This document shows, one piece after another, positions 12,263-25,018 of a stretch of 64,000 nt of DNA. The DNA is from Membranipora membranacea (Eukaryota; Bryozoa; Gymnolaemata; Cheilostomatida; Membraniporidae): NCBI GenBank assembly GCA_914767715.1, contig OU612075.1:11036001-11100000 (forward strand). The letters run 5' to 3'. The position numbers were made by a program, and so were the translations under genes. Numbering within the stretch: the stretch's first letter is position 1; every line of letters begins with the position of its first letter. Under the pieces are notes generated by a model that was not told the origin of the DNA, searched no databases, and saw only the letters and a list, made by a program, of their open reading frames with translations.

Positions 12263-13289
12263 TGTTACCGTAAAACCTCATAGGATAGGATCACCAGATT
12301 TATAAATGAAGGTCACTCATAAAATGATACATATACAGGCAGCTTATATCTGGATTAATGTTTTCCCATTTGTTGGCCTTAGATATTGACTCTTAAGCGT
12401 ATGGATTGATCACAGGGGCTATGTCTTTGAAGTAGTTTATAAACGGTGTTACGTTCATGGTGACTCAAAAAATGCCTGGTTACTTGTAAATATGAAACAA
12501 AAATATTTTAGAAACGCCAGCAATCCATCTTACTTTTAAGTGAGGTTTTACGGTACATATTGGAATAATTGTAGTGACTGATGATGATTCACATGAGAAC
12601 CAGGATGTAGGCAGCTATACTAAATTACTGCCAATCTGTAAGCATCAGTCAGTTATGCAAGAAATTGATTGGTGAGAAATAGTACAATGATGTTGACTTG
12701 GCTTCCTGTTGCTATTTTGCAGGCATTTAACAAGGACTCACGTACCTGAAACCAATTAAGCTAAAGTGTGTTTTGAATATGAAGCGACAGTGGCATGCTT
12801 TAGGATAGGCAAGCGCTATGTTTGATTTGTAAGAAAGTCGTCCTCAAAGTTCTATTGCCACAGTTTAAGGACTTGCTTACGCAACCCACTTCACTCGGCT
12901 AGACCAGTGGATAATCTCACAGTAGAGGTACTTTTTGTTCATTATTTCAATCACTGTTAATATTACGTTGGTGAATGGGTGAATTACATGTCATTACAGC
13001 TCATTTACATCAAGATAATTTCCCACCAAAATGTGGGAAATTAATCCGAAAATAGTGGTTAGGATAGCAATTGGTGAATTTGATATTTTTCATATTATTG
13101 ATATATATCATTTCAATTTTCCTTCAAATTTGTCTGGAAACAAGCTACCCAACAGGCTGAATACTGTAAATATGGATTGGAAAATCTTTTAATTCCATCC
13201 TATAACAAATGGTTAGTGGAATTATTACAAATTGCAAATTAAAAACTAGCAGTGTGAAATAGCAAATTTTATGTTCCATGTAAAATCTT

Positions 13290-13490
13290 AATCCTGCAGG
13301 GTAACTGCACGCCTTGTCATTAGTATATCTACCATATGCGATGTAGGTTTCTCATTAGTCAGGGTTGGCTATGGAGTGCTTGGATCCAGTGACCGGGCGG
13401 TAATGATGTTGTGTTCACCGCTTAGCAGTACCAATTGTGGCTTTCATCAAGCGGTATATAACTCATTATTATTATTATTATCATTATTAT
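13290..13490 (+). mobile_element. possible SINE 3' end with ATT-repeat tail
   Basis: A moderately GC-richer stretch (GACCGGGCGGTAATGATG, then AAGCGGTATATAACTC) ends in (ATT)n at about 13465-13488. This arrangement, a body followed by a simple-repeat tail, is typical of short retroposons. The 5' limit and any tRNA-like promoter boxes are not clear, and there is no second copy in the window to define the unit. Confidence 0.4.
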
Positions 13491-15923
13491 ATTTAAAAGG
13501 AATAATCGATTAAACTCACAATTCTCTCACTCATATGCATTTACCTTGGTGGAACGTATTTTTCTCAATGATACCTGATAATAATGAAATTCAAATTCAA
13601 ACTTTGTTAGTATTTTGCCCAACATATTCAATTACTACCAGCCGAGTCGCTATCTTTAGATCTATAAAACTTTTCATCTTGTACGGTAACTAAGGGGATT
13701 TGACTTTGAAGTCACCCTTAATAAGACAAATAGGTCTATAGCTACTGTTATGTAAAACATTTCCTATTGGATTGACTGATATGAGGCTGGCTGTGTATGA
13801 TACTTATTTTTCATGTAATCCATTTGATTATATCAGTTGATAAAATATTACAAAGACTGAAAATGATTTCATGTAACAAATATAATTTAAATTAATTTAA
13901 AAAATAAAATAAACTGGGAAAACAAATTGAAAAAAGTATTAGTAACACTGCAATGACATTGAGCTCTGGGACAATTGAAGCTGCTGTTTGGTATACAGCC
14001 AGTCATCTAAGTAGATCAAGGGAGTGAGAGAAAGGATGTTACAAAACGATCTTTGTTCAATGTCTATCATGGTTCTTGGATACCATTAACTTTCTTTACA
14101 TGATGGACATATTTGATGACAAGTGAAATGTGACACCAGAGATGCCAGGTCATGTCCATACTTCTCTTCTTGTTCAAGGCACCAATCAAATAGATTTAGT
14201 CCTACTTACTATCCAGGCAAATCTCGTTTAATTGTGCTTGTCTGCTATAAACTTCTCCAATGACTTTAAGGTTGCTTTTTCATCATGTATGATAGGATTT
14301 CTTCAGTATAATCAATGCTGTAATACAGAGACCCCATGTCGGGTATTCATCTGTCTTCTCTAGTGGGTTGGTGACCGGTAACATTGCATGATCCTTGCTT
14401 TGTTGGCAAAGTTATATTTTGTAATACTTAGGTCAAATCTCTATTCTATACAATTGCCTGGTTTGTGTGTGCAGGAACTTTCTAAGAACTTGAAGTTTCG
14501 GTGATTGACCTGTTGCTTATTTGGTAACCGCAATGTCATTTTAGCTAAGACTGGCAGCCAGCCTACACCCAGAAGATTTGGAAACCATGTGTGTAGACCT
14601 AACATCAATTGATTTAAAACCTGGGGTTGTGGTTTCAAAGCTCCATACACCATAAATATTTTAGAGATTTGGTCAGGTTTTCCATGGTACAGTCTGTATT
14701 TGGTGAACTTGTGCAGGGACTCAGGTGAAAAATAAGTCATCTCCAATATCAGTTACAATTTGGGATGGGCAAAAGGTAATATCAATCTTCGATCTGAACA
14801 GATCCCAGTTTTGACTCCACATAGTAATACTGAGAGCATGATACTCGGCATACAATTTCCCTTGCATGACACTCAAATTAAATTATATCTATAATTTTTT
14901 ATTGCAGTCAGTATCACACTTAATTCACATTGTCTGTCATTTTAATTATTGGTGGATTACCAACCAACTCTCAACCATGTAGTAATTTAGTGTTAACATA
15001 TAACATAATATATATTAATTCTCAAACCAACCGTATTTTCTTTCATAATCAGGGAGAATTAAGAAGTTGCCCATTTTGAGTATCGATTCACGAAGCACTG
15101 TTTCTTGATAAAATATAAAACTGAATTCTCTGTTCATCTTGACCAAAGACGAAGGTTAGGAGATTAGGCAATAATTATTATTGTGCTGCAAGCAAGCGAG
15201 ACAGATGTTATTATTACAATTTATCTTACATTAAGTCAGACCCTGGCAGCACCAAATTTAGCCGTGTCAGTGACAATCTAGGCTGTGGGACAAGGTCATA
15301 CAAAGAATGACCTGATCTATCATTAATAGTCATCAATTCAACACTGTATTAGAATGATTACAGCATGACGTGAATTCCACAGAAGGTTGAGCTCTTCACC
15401 ACTCTTACCTAACATTTTTCAAATTAAAATCCTTCTAATAAGATTGAGGCATGCAACTGACCTCATGCAAAGCGCCCCTATATCTGAAATTTGTATCTAT
15501 GACCTAACATGGATTTTAGACTATACAGTTACACCTATGTTTTGTCACAATGTTGTGCCTAATTTGCTGCTCTTGACAAGTAGGCGTTCCGTAGTCTGCA
15601 GAGGTCACTAAATTCAAAGAGACATAGTTTAAGTTTTAGAATGCCAAAATAGGTTTAACCACTCCAGCTGAGAGCCAGAATATATAATTAACAAAACTTA
15701 GAATGAGATTGACAAAATCAGCTGTAAGGATAGCTCCATCAATCCGACCTTCCATGGATAATTGCATTGCAAATTAAACTATTGATGCCATATCAAATGT
15801 CCAGACGTCTGAACGAAAACGAAATATAATTATTACTTTGCGCAAAAATAGTGATCACCTAAGCATGCTATGGAAAAGCTACTATAAATACTGAACAAAT
15901 ATGATGGGCGTCATATCGTGACA

Positions 15924-18900
15924 ATGTCTCTACTGTGCTGCGGACTGCTGTTGTTGGGTTCCGTGGCTCATGTTTTGGTAATACATTTGGCTAAACATGA
16001 ATTCTTTTTGCATGCATCCTTCAAAGACGATATTTTTTGTAATCTTGTCTTGAGTTTCTTTGCCAAGACAGAGAGTGTCATAAGAGTAGAAAAAAACATT
16101 TTTGTACCAAGACTTTATCTTTGTAGTCTCTTTAATGAACATCACTTTATACCCTTTTACTGATGGGTGTGATTGTTGAAGGTTTGCATTACATTTGGAT
16201 GATTTAAAAATTCAATGTCAAGTAGAAGGTGTCTGTATTTGATGCATCATAGTTATAAACGAGGAAATAAAATCATGAGATGTGAAATGAAGTAGTTACT
16301 TTATGCATTAAACTCTGCATTCAATGTGTCATCATATTAAGAAACCGATTTTAATTTCAGGGCCATGGATATATATTAGAGCCTGCAGGAAGGGGTTCAG
16401 CATGGCGAATGGGATATAACACTCCCCAAAACGTTGATGATAACGCCTTGAATTGTGGGGGAAGACAGGTAAGTGTAAGATAAGGATCATTCGGAGTCCG
16501 GTCCTAAATTATTTATGATATGCTTTATAATAAGGTTGTTTGGCACAAAGGCATTAGTTTGGTGAGGTGTCTGAAATGTGCAGAAACAATTATATTATTT
16601 GTATGTACTATTTATTATTTATATTATAACAGTAATATATGTACTATTTCTTTTAACTACATAATCTTGTCCCCCCCCCCCCTCTGAATGCATTATTGTC
16701 ATGCATCAGCCTGGTGGGGTCTCTGATCATATCAGTTCTAATCAATAAAAAATTAATGTGCTCTACGGTGATTTTACTCATATCCCAAAATAACATCAGA
16801 TTTAGTGATTTAAACTGAGATTATCTGAGCGAGGAACTTCATTGTTATGATCTTGATCTAAGGTTGACAATGATATGCGGATTAATTTTAGTCTCAATAG
16901 TATAATTTTAACAGCAATCCAAGAGTATCATCACGTAATGCCTATAAATTCAGGACCAGGCGCTGCCATACCACTAAATGCTAGTGCAGTTTCTTTAATT
17001 ATTTTACAACAACAACTTTATGTATAACTGAGTTACAATGAGAGCTGTCACATACATATTACATTTCTTTATCATCCTCGCATGATATTGTATGTAAACA
17101 ATTCAAATCAATCAATATAATTGTTACAGACTCAGCATATCTACAATGATGGAAAGTGTGGTGTTTGTGGAGATTCTTGGGCGTTACCACAACATCCTAA
17201 CGAGCCGGGACCGGGAAACTTGTATGCTACGGGAGCAATAATGAAAACTTACACTCAGGGCCAATATAGTATGTGTTTACTTTCATGTTTTGGCTTGTAA
17301 GTAGCAGCAGCAAACAAAGTTGAGGCCACTTCAAAAGAATACTATAATCTAGATGATGTCCGTTTATTTCTAATCGATTAGATTTTATAGGTACCTTCTT
17401 CAGCTACCAAAAAACTATTGGAAACTGCTTGAACTATAACCTCTTTGACAATTTTAGAACTATGTCCCCTTCCCTTGAATTGAGAGGAAAACTAGTTTTG
17501 AAGTTCATGCCACTCACCCAGAACACAGTTACGTTTGACTTTGGGGTCGGCTGTTGCCCAGCTTCTCTTTACATTTATCATTTATGATTCATGAAGATTT
17601 GTCATCGTTTCTAGCGATCTGTCAATCATGTCACATTTTTGGGTCACCTAGTTGTCCTAAATGGCAATCAGTTCTTTTCATTTAACTGCATTGGAGGGGA
17701 ATCCTCTCCTTTCCAAAAAAAGGAAACATAATCAAATTTTATTCATAATCATAATCATTATTTGGTAACATCATTAAAACCTGAGTAGACCACACCAAAT
17801 GTTAGTTTGTTACTAGCACATTTTGAAACTAAAATTTACAAATGCCTCAAACCCAATTTGTTGCAGACTTATGTTCACTGAGCAACAAATTCAGTGAATA
17901 TCTAAGTGTCTGAGCTTTGCATTCTGAACCTCCACTGCCGTACAGTCTATAAACTCAATCAAGCATGTATTATTAACAAGGCCTGTATATTTCTAGGCAA
18001 GCATGCAACTTTTGTAGGGAGCGTAACGATGATTGTAGGGAAACCATGGTTTATTGCTAGGCACGGCTCTGTGATTTTTTAGGTAGTGGGTAGATAATTC
18101 TAGGAATCATCATTTATTTGTAGGAAGCTGCATTGAAAGGTTTCAAGGTATCTGTTGTTTTAGGCAGCTGCTCGTTTATTTAAGAAACACATTATATTTT
18201 TAGGCAGCCACATGCTAATTTTACAAAGGCTATTTTGTTTTTAGGCAGCGGCTCTATTATTTAGGAAACACAATTTCTCTTTAGGCAGCCAGTGTTAATT
18301 TTACCAAACCTCCTAAGTTTTTAGGTAGCTGCTCGATTATTTAAGAAACACATTTAATTTCTAGGCACCTGCTTCCCAATAATTAGTTACTCCTAGAGGT
18401 GATAATATTATCTAGGTTTCAACTAAGCTAGTTTGGAGATGACTTGATATAAGCTAGTACTTTTTCAGCCGTCTGAGGTGACAATTATAAAGTAATGGCA
18501 TTGAGGTTAGCTAGATAAAATTTCTATATTTCAAGCCTGTACTGAACTGTGAAATTTGCATACAATAAGTAAACTTAATTTAAAATTTGTTGTTGTCAGA
18601 TTGATTGGCAATACTGAAATCGCTGACCTCATTTTAAAAAAATTTGGATGTAGTCTGAATGATAAGCAGTAATTTATTTCCACACCTTAGCCGTTCTTAC
18701 ATATCATAGATTTTGCTGTTGTCAGCTGAATTTGCAATGCAATACACCAGTTCCACGTCTAAGCTTCCCTATCTAAATATTCTCACTATATAATTTTTTC
18801 TGTCGCAATACTAGTAATTATTAATAATTTCTTTGTGTAAACACTCCTTCATTTATCGTTTAATTACTGGTTGTGCTGAGAGGCTAGTTTAGATTTGCTC

Positions 18901-21900
18901 CTAGAAATAAATTCCAAGGTTATCATTGGCTTGCCTGATCTGGAATGGTTAAATATTTTATCTGTGACATAAAGTAAACGACAAAATTCACAAAATCTAT
19001 AGCGTGGTAGCAATATACTGAAATAACTAAGCCTGTAGAACGAGACACTACATCTTTGTGAACTACTAGATCAAAACAAAGATTGAAAGAGTATTTATTT
19101 TTGATTTTCTTCACCTGATTGGCACAATTTAGTCACTAATTGGCTCTTAGAGATTCATTGAACTTGTTTAAATTACATTTAAAACTTAAAATTTAGACAT
19201 TATATTGGACAGACAAACCCACCATATGTAATATTTCTTATGACTTGTTGACTGATTTCATAGTCCTAATTGTCTTTCTAATTCTTCAATTATAATTCCT
19301 GTTTTTGGGGACTCATCAGGTTTAAGCTTTTGTCTTCCTGGGCAAGTCCTCCCATCTTATATCTTAGTTTCTCTGCAATACTAGGACATGAAAACCTTCC
19401 CCTATCACAATAAATCATACAGCACATAAATGCTGTAATATAAGATTCATTTATTTGGTAATAATTGTCAATGACATATCACAATGATGGTGTAGGAATG
19501 TCTCTGTCATTTAAAATCTTGATGCTAACCGGTGTAAAGCTAGTCTTTTCTCCCAGACTCCTGCGTCCTCCCCTACGCCGGCTGGTATGAATCTATTTAA
19601 CAATTTACTGGTCCTAACTTTCGGTGTTATTGTTTTCGTTAGTTGATATACGCTACAGACTGACAGCATTCCATGAGGGTACCATCATACTGAAGCTGTG
19701 CAAAAACAACATCCCCCAAACAGGATACGATGCCAGAACACGTCTATCACAGGATTGCTTTGACCTGAATCATCTTGCAGAGGCCACTACAGGTAGAACT
19801 ACGTGAGTAACTCCAACAACTTTCAACTGTCTGCAGTTTATTGTTTATTAACTTTGTCATTAACGATCAAGGTTTTTGTTTATATTTTGATTGGCATTTT
19901 TACCATTTTCGACAAAATGTTTGTCAAAAGTGCCATTAAATAAGAAACAAAAATGGGAGAAACAAAAAAAATATGAATGGTTATAATTGCAAGTTATTAT
20001 TGTTTAGGTTTAGGGGAAAATCTATAAACCCGTTTGATGAATTAGTCAACCATCAAGACATCAGGCAGTCACAGTCCTTTTTTAATTGTTTATCACTGCT
20101 TATGAGAAGGACTAAGATAAATTTGTTTATTTAATCATTTATTGCGGTTTTCGAAATCCATTAGAAATTACTTGCTGACCTCAAATACATTAACATAGAT
20201 GTAGAAAATCGAGTTGAATAAATACATATAAGTCTAGGGTGGTATGTACTACATAGTAAATAGGATGTAAGTAAGATGGAACCATGGTAGCATAAGTTAT
20301 GCGGAAAAATGATTGTTTAGATACAATAAAGGCAATACAAGGCACCCATAATATTCAAAGGCCCTCCCTAGAATTTTTTTAACACTTATTTATTTATTTA
20401 TTCACAGTAAAAAGAAATTTGAAAATTGTATGAAGCCAGTCAGATCTCTCACCTTAACACATGATTTTGATTTGATAGGTTTTTTTTAACTTTAGTGAGT
20501 TCTTTTTGAATTTTCAGCAATCTGGACAATCCAAATGAATATTTTGCACTGCATTTAGGACAGGTTGATTGCTCAGCAATGTTTATACAGTTGAGGTGCA
20601 CTTCTCTGAACATACCATAGCCGCCTATGATTGTATTTACTTTATATCACTCTACCTGCTACACTCATTTATTTGATGAATGAAAAAAAAAAGTGTCATG
20701 TCACACCCCACATCCTGAAGCATGGGCAGTGAAAGTTTAGTTGCCTTGGGGGCGCGGACGCAATATCTGCGCCAGATTGCTCTCTGTTTGCAGGCAGGTT
20801 GGGACACACCTTGGGGCCAACCAAACCCCAGAAGTTGATGAACTGAAGTGGGGTTAGAAACCACGACCTTCAATATTGGCATGCTAAAAGTATGGCTCTC
20901 TAACAAACTGAGCCACCTACTACTACTTATTCTCTCTTTTCTAGGATCCTGGCGTATCCAAATGATAATTCTTTGAGAGTCAAACTGCCAGATGATGTGA
21001 ATTGTGATGCTTGCGTCTTACAGTGGAGATACCGAACAGGTGAATGTCACTAAGTGCTCAGACTGCTGCAATGCGAGTTAGTGGCATAGCATTAGTGCTT
21101 GCACTTTATATGCAATGAACGGCTAGATGGGAATAAACAAGTTTTTCTCTCTTTAAAAATAACCGCCTGAGCTGACATTGTTGAAAATAGAATTTAACAT
21201 CCTAGGGATGATAAAAATTACAAAAGTTTTGTCATTATTTTAATTAAAAATTTTATTTTAAATTCTCATTACTATTTTGTTTTTAATTTTTTTACTTCAA
21301 ATTATGAATATATGAGCGCATATCTACTCGAACTAACAGAGATAGTCTGACACATGTTAGCTCGGGCTAAAGACTAAGGAAAGACCAAAGCCATTTTTTA
21401 CAATGTGAAAATGCATGGCACACAGCAGGTAACAATTATGTATAGTTTGCATAAAAAATTTTCGACACTATACATAATCTTTGCCTAGAAGCGCTATTAA
21501 TATTTTCTGTAAAAATATTGCATATCTACTGCAGAACTAGTTACCTGACTACATATTGGTTGGGCCTTTCGGTAGTCTTTAAGTCCGAATATAAAAAAAA
21601 TTAGATGTATTTCTTGAGGGATTTCCAATCAAAGATGCCCTTACAACTATTCCATTTTTCTATGAAAACAAGAGTGACAAGGTTGTTCTTTTGTTTTAGG
21701 AAACAGTTGGGGGTGTGACTACTCTTCTAATGGCGTCAGGATCTGTGGAAACGGCTTCGGTCCTCAGGAAAACTTCATTAACTGCGCTGACATTAGAATC
21801 CTATCAGGAGACGCACCACCTCCGGAACCGACTCAGCCACCGCAGCCTCAACCACCTCAACCTACAGCTGACCCAGCTACTACTGAGCCTCCTACACAAG

Positions 21901-22334
21901 CACCTGTCCCTGCAGGTCAGTGTCGAGCCCTTCAAGGAGGTGTCACAGATCAATGGTGCTTAAACAACTGCAACTCCAATCCACCCAATTGTCCTACATT
22001 CCTGTGCTTATGTGGCCCACCTGTTCCTGCTACTAACCCATCAACTCCCCCGGCCACCAATCCACCAACTCTCCCGGCCACCAACCCTCCAGCTTCCGAT
22101 AGATGCAGAAGCATTCAAGGATCTGCTTCAATGGATGAATGGTGCGAAAGAAGCTGCAACTACGTTCAGCCCACCTGCCCTGTGTGGCTGTGCGTTTGTG
22201 ACGAGCCTCAGACGACAATCAGTCCCTCGACTGATCAATGTACAAGCATAAGGTTAGGGGTCAACGACCAGTGGTGCGTTATCAACTGTGGGTATAACCC
22301 ACCAAACTGCCCACCTACGATCTGTACTTGCTAG
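15924..22334 (+). CDS. AA15 lytic polysaccharide monooxygenase 1, three Cys modules
   Basis: Exons 15924-15977, 16361-16468, 17130-17268, 19643-19802, 20945-21039 and 21700-22334 give 396 residues. The first exon encodes a signal peptide; cleavage after Gly19 would leave His20 (HGYILEP) as the mature N-terminus, the first ligand of the copper histidine brace. The second histidine is H111 in LTAFHEG, corresponding to the ANHxG motif of the family, and F211 in QENFINCADIRI fits the axial aromatic position. CGVCGD and the NCGG motif match conserved AA15 disulphide sites. Known AA15 enzymes oxidatively cleave chitin and/or cellulose. A Pro/Thr linker follows the catalytic domain, then three Cys modules each with a WC-x3-C and CPxxxCxC core. 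The start is the second methionine-like position, at ATG 15924; upstream codons are closed by a stop. It is paired with a paralogue 2.7 kb downstream. Confidence 0.92.
17995..18375 (+). repeat. irregular about 40-bp tandem repeat of TTTAGGCAGC units
   Basis: In intron 3 of oxygenase 1 the motif T-rich tract plus TAGGCAGC recurs about every 40 bp between 18160 and 18375. Two unit types alternate (one with TTTAAGAAACACA, one with AATTTTAC), and units are more decayed leftwards to about 17995. Each unit presents a pyrimidine tract followed by AG, resembling a 3' splice site. Confidence 0.7.
20692..20927 (-). mobile_element. tRNA-derived SINE, minus-strand copy
   Basis: Read on the minus strand it begins with GGTGGCTCAGTTTGTTAGAG, an A-box-like tRNA start, and carries a B-box-like GGTCGTGGTTTCTAACCCC. 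It then shares its body with the plus-strand copy at 62676-62912 (GCAAACAGAGAGCAAT, ATGCTTCAGGATGTGG). It is inserted in intron 4 of oxygenase 1, immediately before exon 5. Confidence 0.75.
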
Positions 22335-23700
22335 CTACTGGAATTTATTATGTTTTAACCAATTTTCAATGATTTGATTTAATTAGATGACCAAGATAAA
22401 ATTATGGTCTTTATTTTTCTTTCCTTTTTGGTTTTTTGACTTCTAGTGGAAACCATAGACTTAATAATGAGTTTATCTTTAAGTCTATGGTAAAAACCAA
22501 TCATAGAAATGATAACGGTAGACAACGAAATATATAAAAGGAAAAGACACTTGATATAATATATCGCTTTTTTTCCTCAACAAGTACAACGGTTGACATT
22601 TTACTCGAGGTTACAATCCTTTTCCGCCAATATCTTTGAGCGTTTATGAGAATGAATAATAAAATGGTACACTTCAACGTGACTACGTAAAAAAATTTAA
22701 CAATTAACTATAAAACTTTATCAGTCATGTTGTCATAAACAAAGGACTTCCTTGAATCGCCATGGTACGTCTCAGGCGTTATTGGGTTAAGCTTCCCAGG
22801 GTGTACAGGATTCCCAATGCTCCAAGTGATCCCTGAGTTACCAGGGTTCCCAGGGGTTCGACTCTCAGCACAGGTTCGCTCTACTCATGTTACTTCCAGC
22901 TCTCCCTTCCTTCCTTTAATTTAGATAGGTATGCTGGAAGGGTTGCTAAAACATTCTCGTACAGTTTTCACTCTGCAATCAGTGATGATATCATTAAAAA
23001 TGTTGATTATGCATAAGCCTGGTGGCAGAGTTCCAACAGAGATTGTACAGTACGGTCAACTCAATAGTTCACAGAGACATCATACTTGAACATACGGGGC
23101 ATTTCCAACCCACTCCGCAAACCTTACCATGTCGGACAAACTCTACAGTCCTTGCACAACCCCAACAGTACTAGCTGGTTCACTATAAAATGTGAGTGCT
23201 TTGAGTTGCGAAATGAAAAAAAAAAAAAACGTCCAGACACTGAGAGCTGCTTAACTATTATGATATTAGTTTGAAACTGGTGTGTGCTTAGTGAACCATC
23301 CATCTGAATGCAAGTTGAAGAAACATGTATCAACCTTCAAAATGTATCCCCAAACTAACGACGCGACGGCCAGCGCTCCAGCGACTGCAATGCTATCTTG
23401 ATTTTTACTCGATATCGTTCTCAATTCTTAAGTGGCTGCCGAAGCAAACCCCTAGATATATAAATTGACTGTTTATTACAAATGTTTAGGCAGCAGTGTC
23501 ACTGGCATCATTATTGGGTTTATGGTGGTCAGATCCATCACACATTTTATGATCTGCAACCAATGGTGTTCTCTTTATCTCTAAGATAAGTTATGAGTTT
23601 GTCTCGCTTGATGATAACATGAAGGAGCCACAGCATTTGGACTGTAGATTGTTATTAATCTTTAGCAAAGTATTGCAACAAATTTTTGTATTTTTTGGTC
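22335..23700. other. spacer between oxygenase genes, 5' half
   Basis: Contains the likely 3' untranslated region of oxygenase 1 with AATAAA near 22660 and the palindrome at 22451-22492. Short ORFs around 23086-23333 on both strands cross a poly-A run and are not supported. Confidence 0.4.
22451..22492. repeat. palindrome ACCATAGACTTAA, second copy
   Basis: ACCATAGACTTAA at 22452 pairs with TTAAGTCTATGGT ending at 22491 around a loop of about 14 bases. It shares its arm sequence with the element at 12225. It lies within about 120-160 bp after the stop codon of oxygenase 1, so it may form a hairpin in the 3' untranslated region. Confidence 0.7.
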
Positions 23701-23726
23701 AAATTTTTGCCAACCTAATTCGGCCA

Positions 23727-24400
23727 AGTGCTCTCTGGTGAAGCCAAAGAGATAGAGTTAGAATCAATTCTGAATACTCTGCGCCATACAGCACAGCTTT
23801 ATGAATGTTCTATTACAAAAGTTTGGGATGACACACAGGAGCTTTGCGCAAAGTTTGCTGCAAATGAGATTAGTCACCAATGCAATATCACTATGCATTC
23901 ACATGTTCATGTATACTATATAATATCCATGGGGGAGGGGGGCTTTCAATTAGAGTGAGCCATTCTGAGGCGGATTACTGCGATCACTTCGCTCCAAATC
24001 CTGGCTTGTTTATTTGGATTGTCTGTAGATAGTTGAATGAGGGATTTGAGAACAAATCCTCTGGCAGTCATCACTCACTCACCGAAGAGTGATCTGAATG
24101 TGATTTTTGCAGCTTTTAATTCATAGACCCTGTTGGATGGATTGTCTTTGCTCGATTTCTTTTATTCATGTCAACTACCTGTTCTGATTCAACTTGGTTT
24201 TTAATTATTCAATTTTATTCAATTTTCAAGTTCACGATCTGGTGTCAGATTTGGTTGTAATAGTTGTAATTGTGAGTTATATTTTATTAAATCATCCTAA
24301 TTGTGATGCTGTCCTTGAAGTAAATACTAACTCTAATCTCATACTGTTTCAGCTCAGGATAGAGGAACCACCCATCACAAAATCATCCAACCTGCTGTGA
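23727..24400 (+). pseudogene. orphan coding-like exons, unknown gene
   Basis: A stretch at about 23727-23870 encodes an amphipathic helical sequence (LSGEAKEIELESILNTLRHT, then YECSITKVWDDTQELCAKF) after an AG. A second short open stretch at about 24353-24400 follows TTTCAG and ends with LRIEEPPITKSSNLL and a stop. I could not link them with a start codon or confident phases. They may be a fragment of a duplicated gene between the two oxygenases. Confidence 0.3.
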
Positions 24401-25018
24401 GATTTATTGGATTTTCTGATAGCCACGATTTGGGTCTTGCCATTCTAAGTTTAAGTATGATTGTGATCATAATACTAATAACCACCTTCCCACATTAATA
24501 CCGTAATATCGCCGAGTATCCTACCATTACACAGCGATTTACAGGAATCGGTGAGGATAAAGATCTTCCTATTTGTAATATTTGAGAATAGGCACACTTA
24601 AAATATATAATGACACCCTTCTAAGGGTTAAAGAAGGGCGTTTTATTTAAGTTTCTTACCATAGCTATGTGCACTAATTGATGGCTTGTGTAATCAATGC
24701 TATAGATACAATCGGCTTGAATGTAGTACATTCTTAGGAAGTTATCACTGAATGTAGTGACCGATGATCTTTATCAATAGAGGCCCATTCTCTGACGACA
24801 CCAACTACTATTTGATAATATCGAATTGTCACCTGACTCTATTATATTTAATTATCATGTTATCGAAAAGTCATTGGTAGTGTAGCCCCACCCCCTTGGG
24901 CCCAAAACCACTCCCTCTTGGGCCCAAAAGGCTAAGCCTAATAAGAAAGAGTGATAGCAGTTGCATTTTATCAGTCAGCGTTGGAACATTGGTTGATCTT
25001 TATCTCCCAGTGGTCAGA

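Larger units (their letters stand above)
10984..15900. other. gene-poor spacer with degenerate repeats
   Basis: About 4.9 kb of AT-rich DNA without a gene I can support. It holds the 3' flank of TRIM-like gene A, a palindromic element at 12225-12262, a repeat with a TTATTATTATT tail at about 13290-13490, and a minus-strand 101-codon ORF at 14441-14746. That ORF may be a remnant of a transposon, since neighbouring frames carry coding-like text broken by stops. The plus-strand ORF at 15387-15611 has no supporting context. Confidence 0.4.

Noticed and set aside
14441-14746. Minus-strand 101-codon ORF as a gene
   Set aside because: Surrounding frames look like decayed transposon text with stops, and no motif was recognisable.
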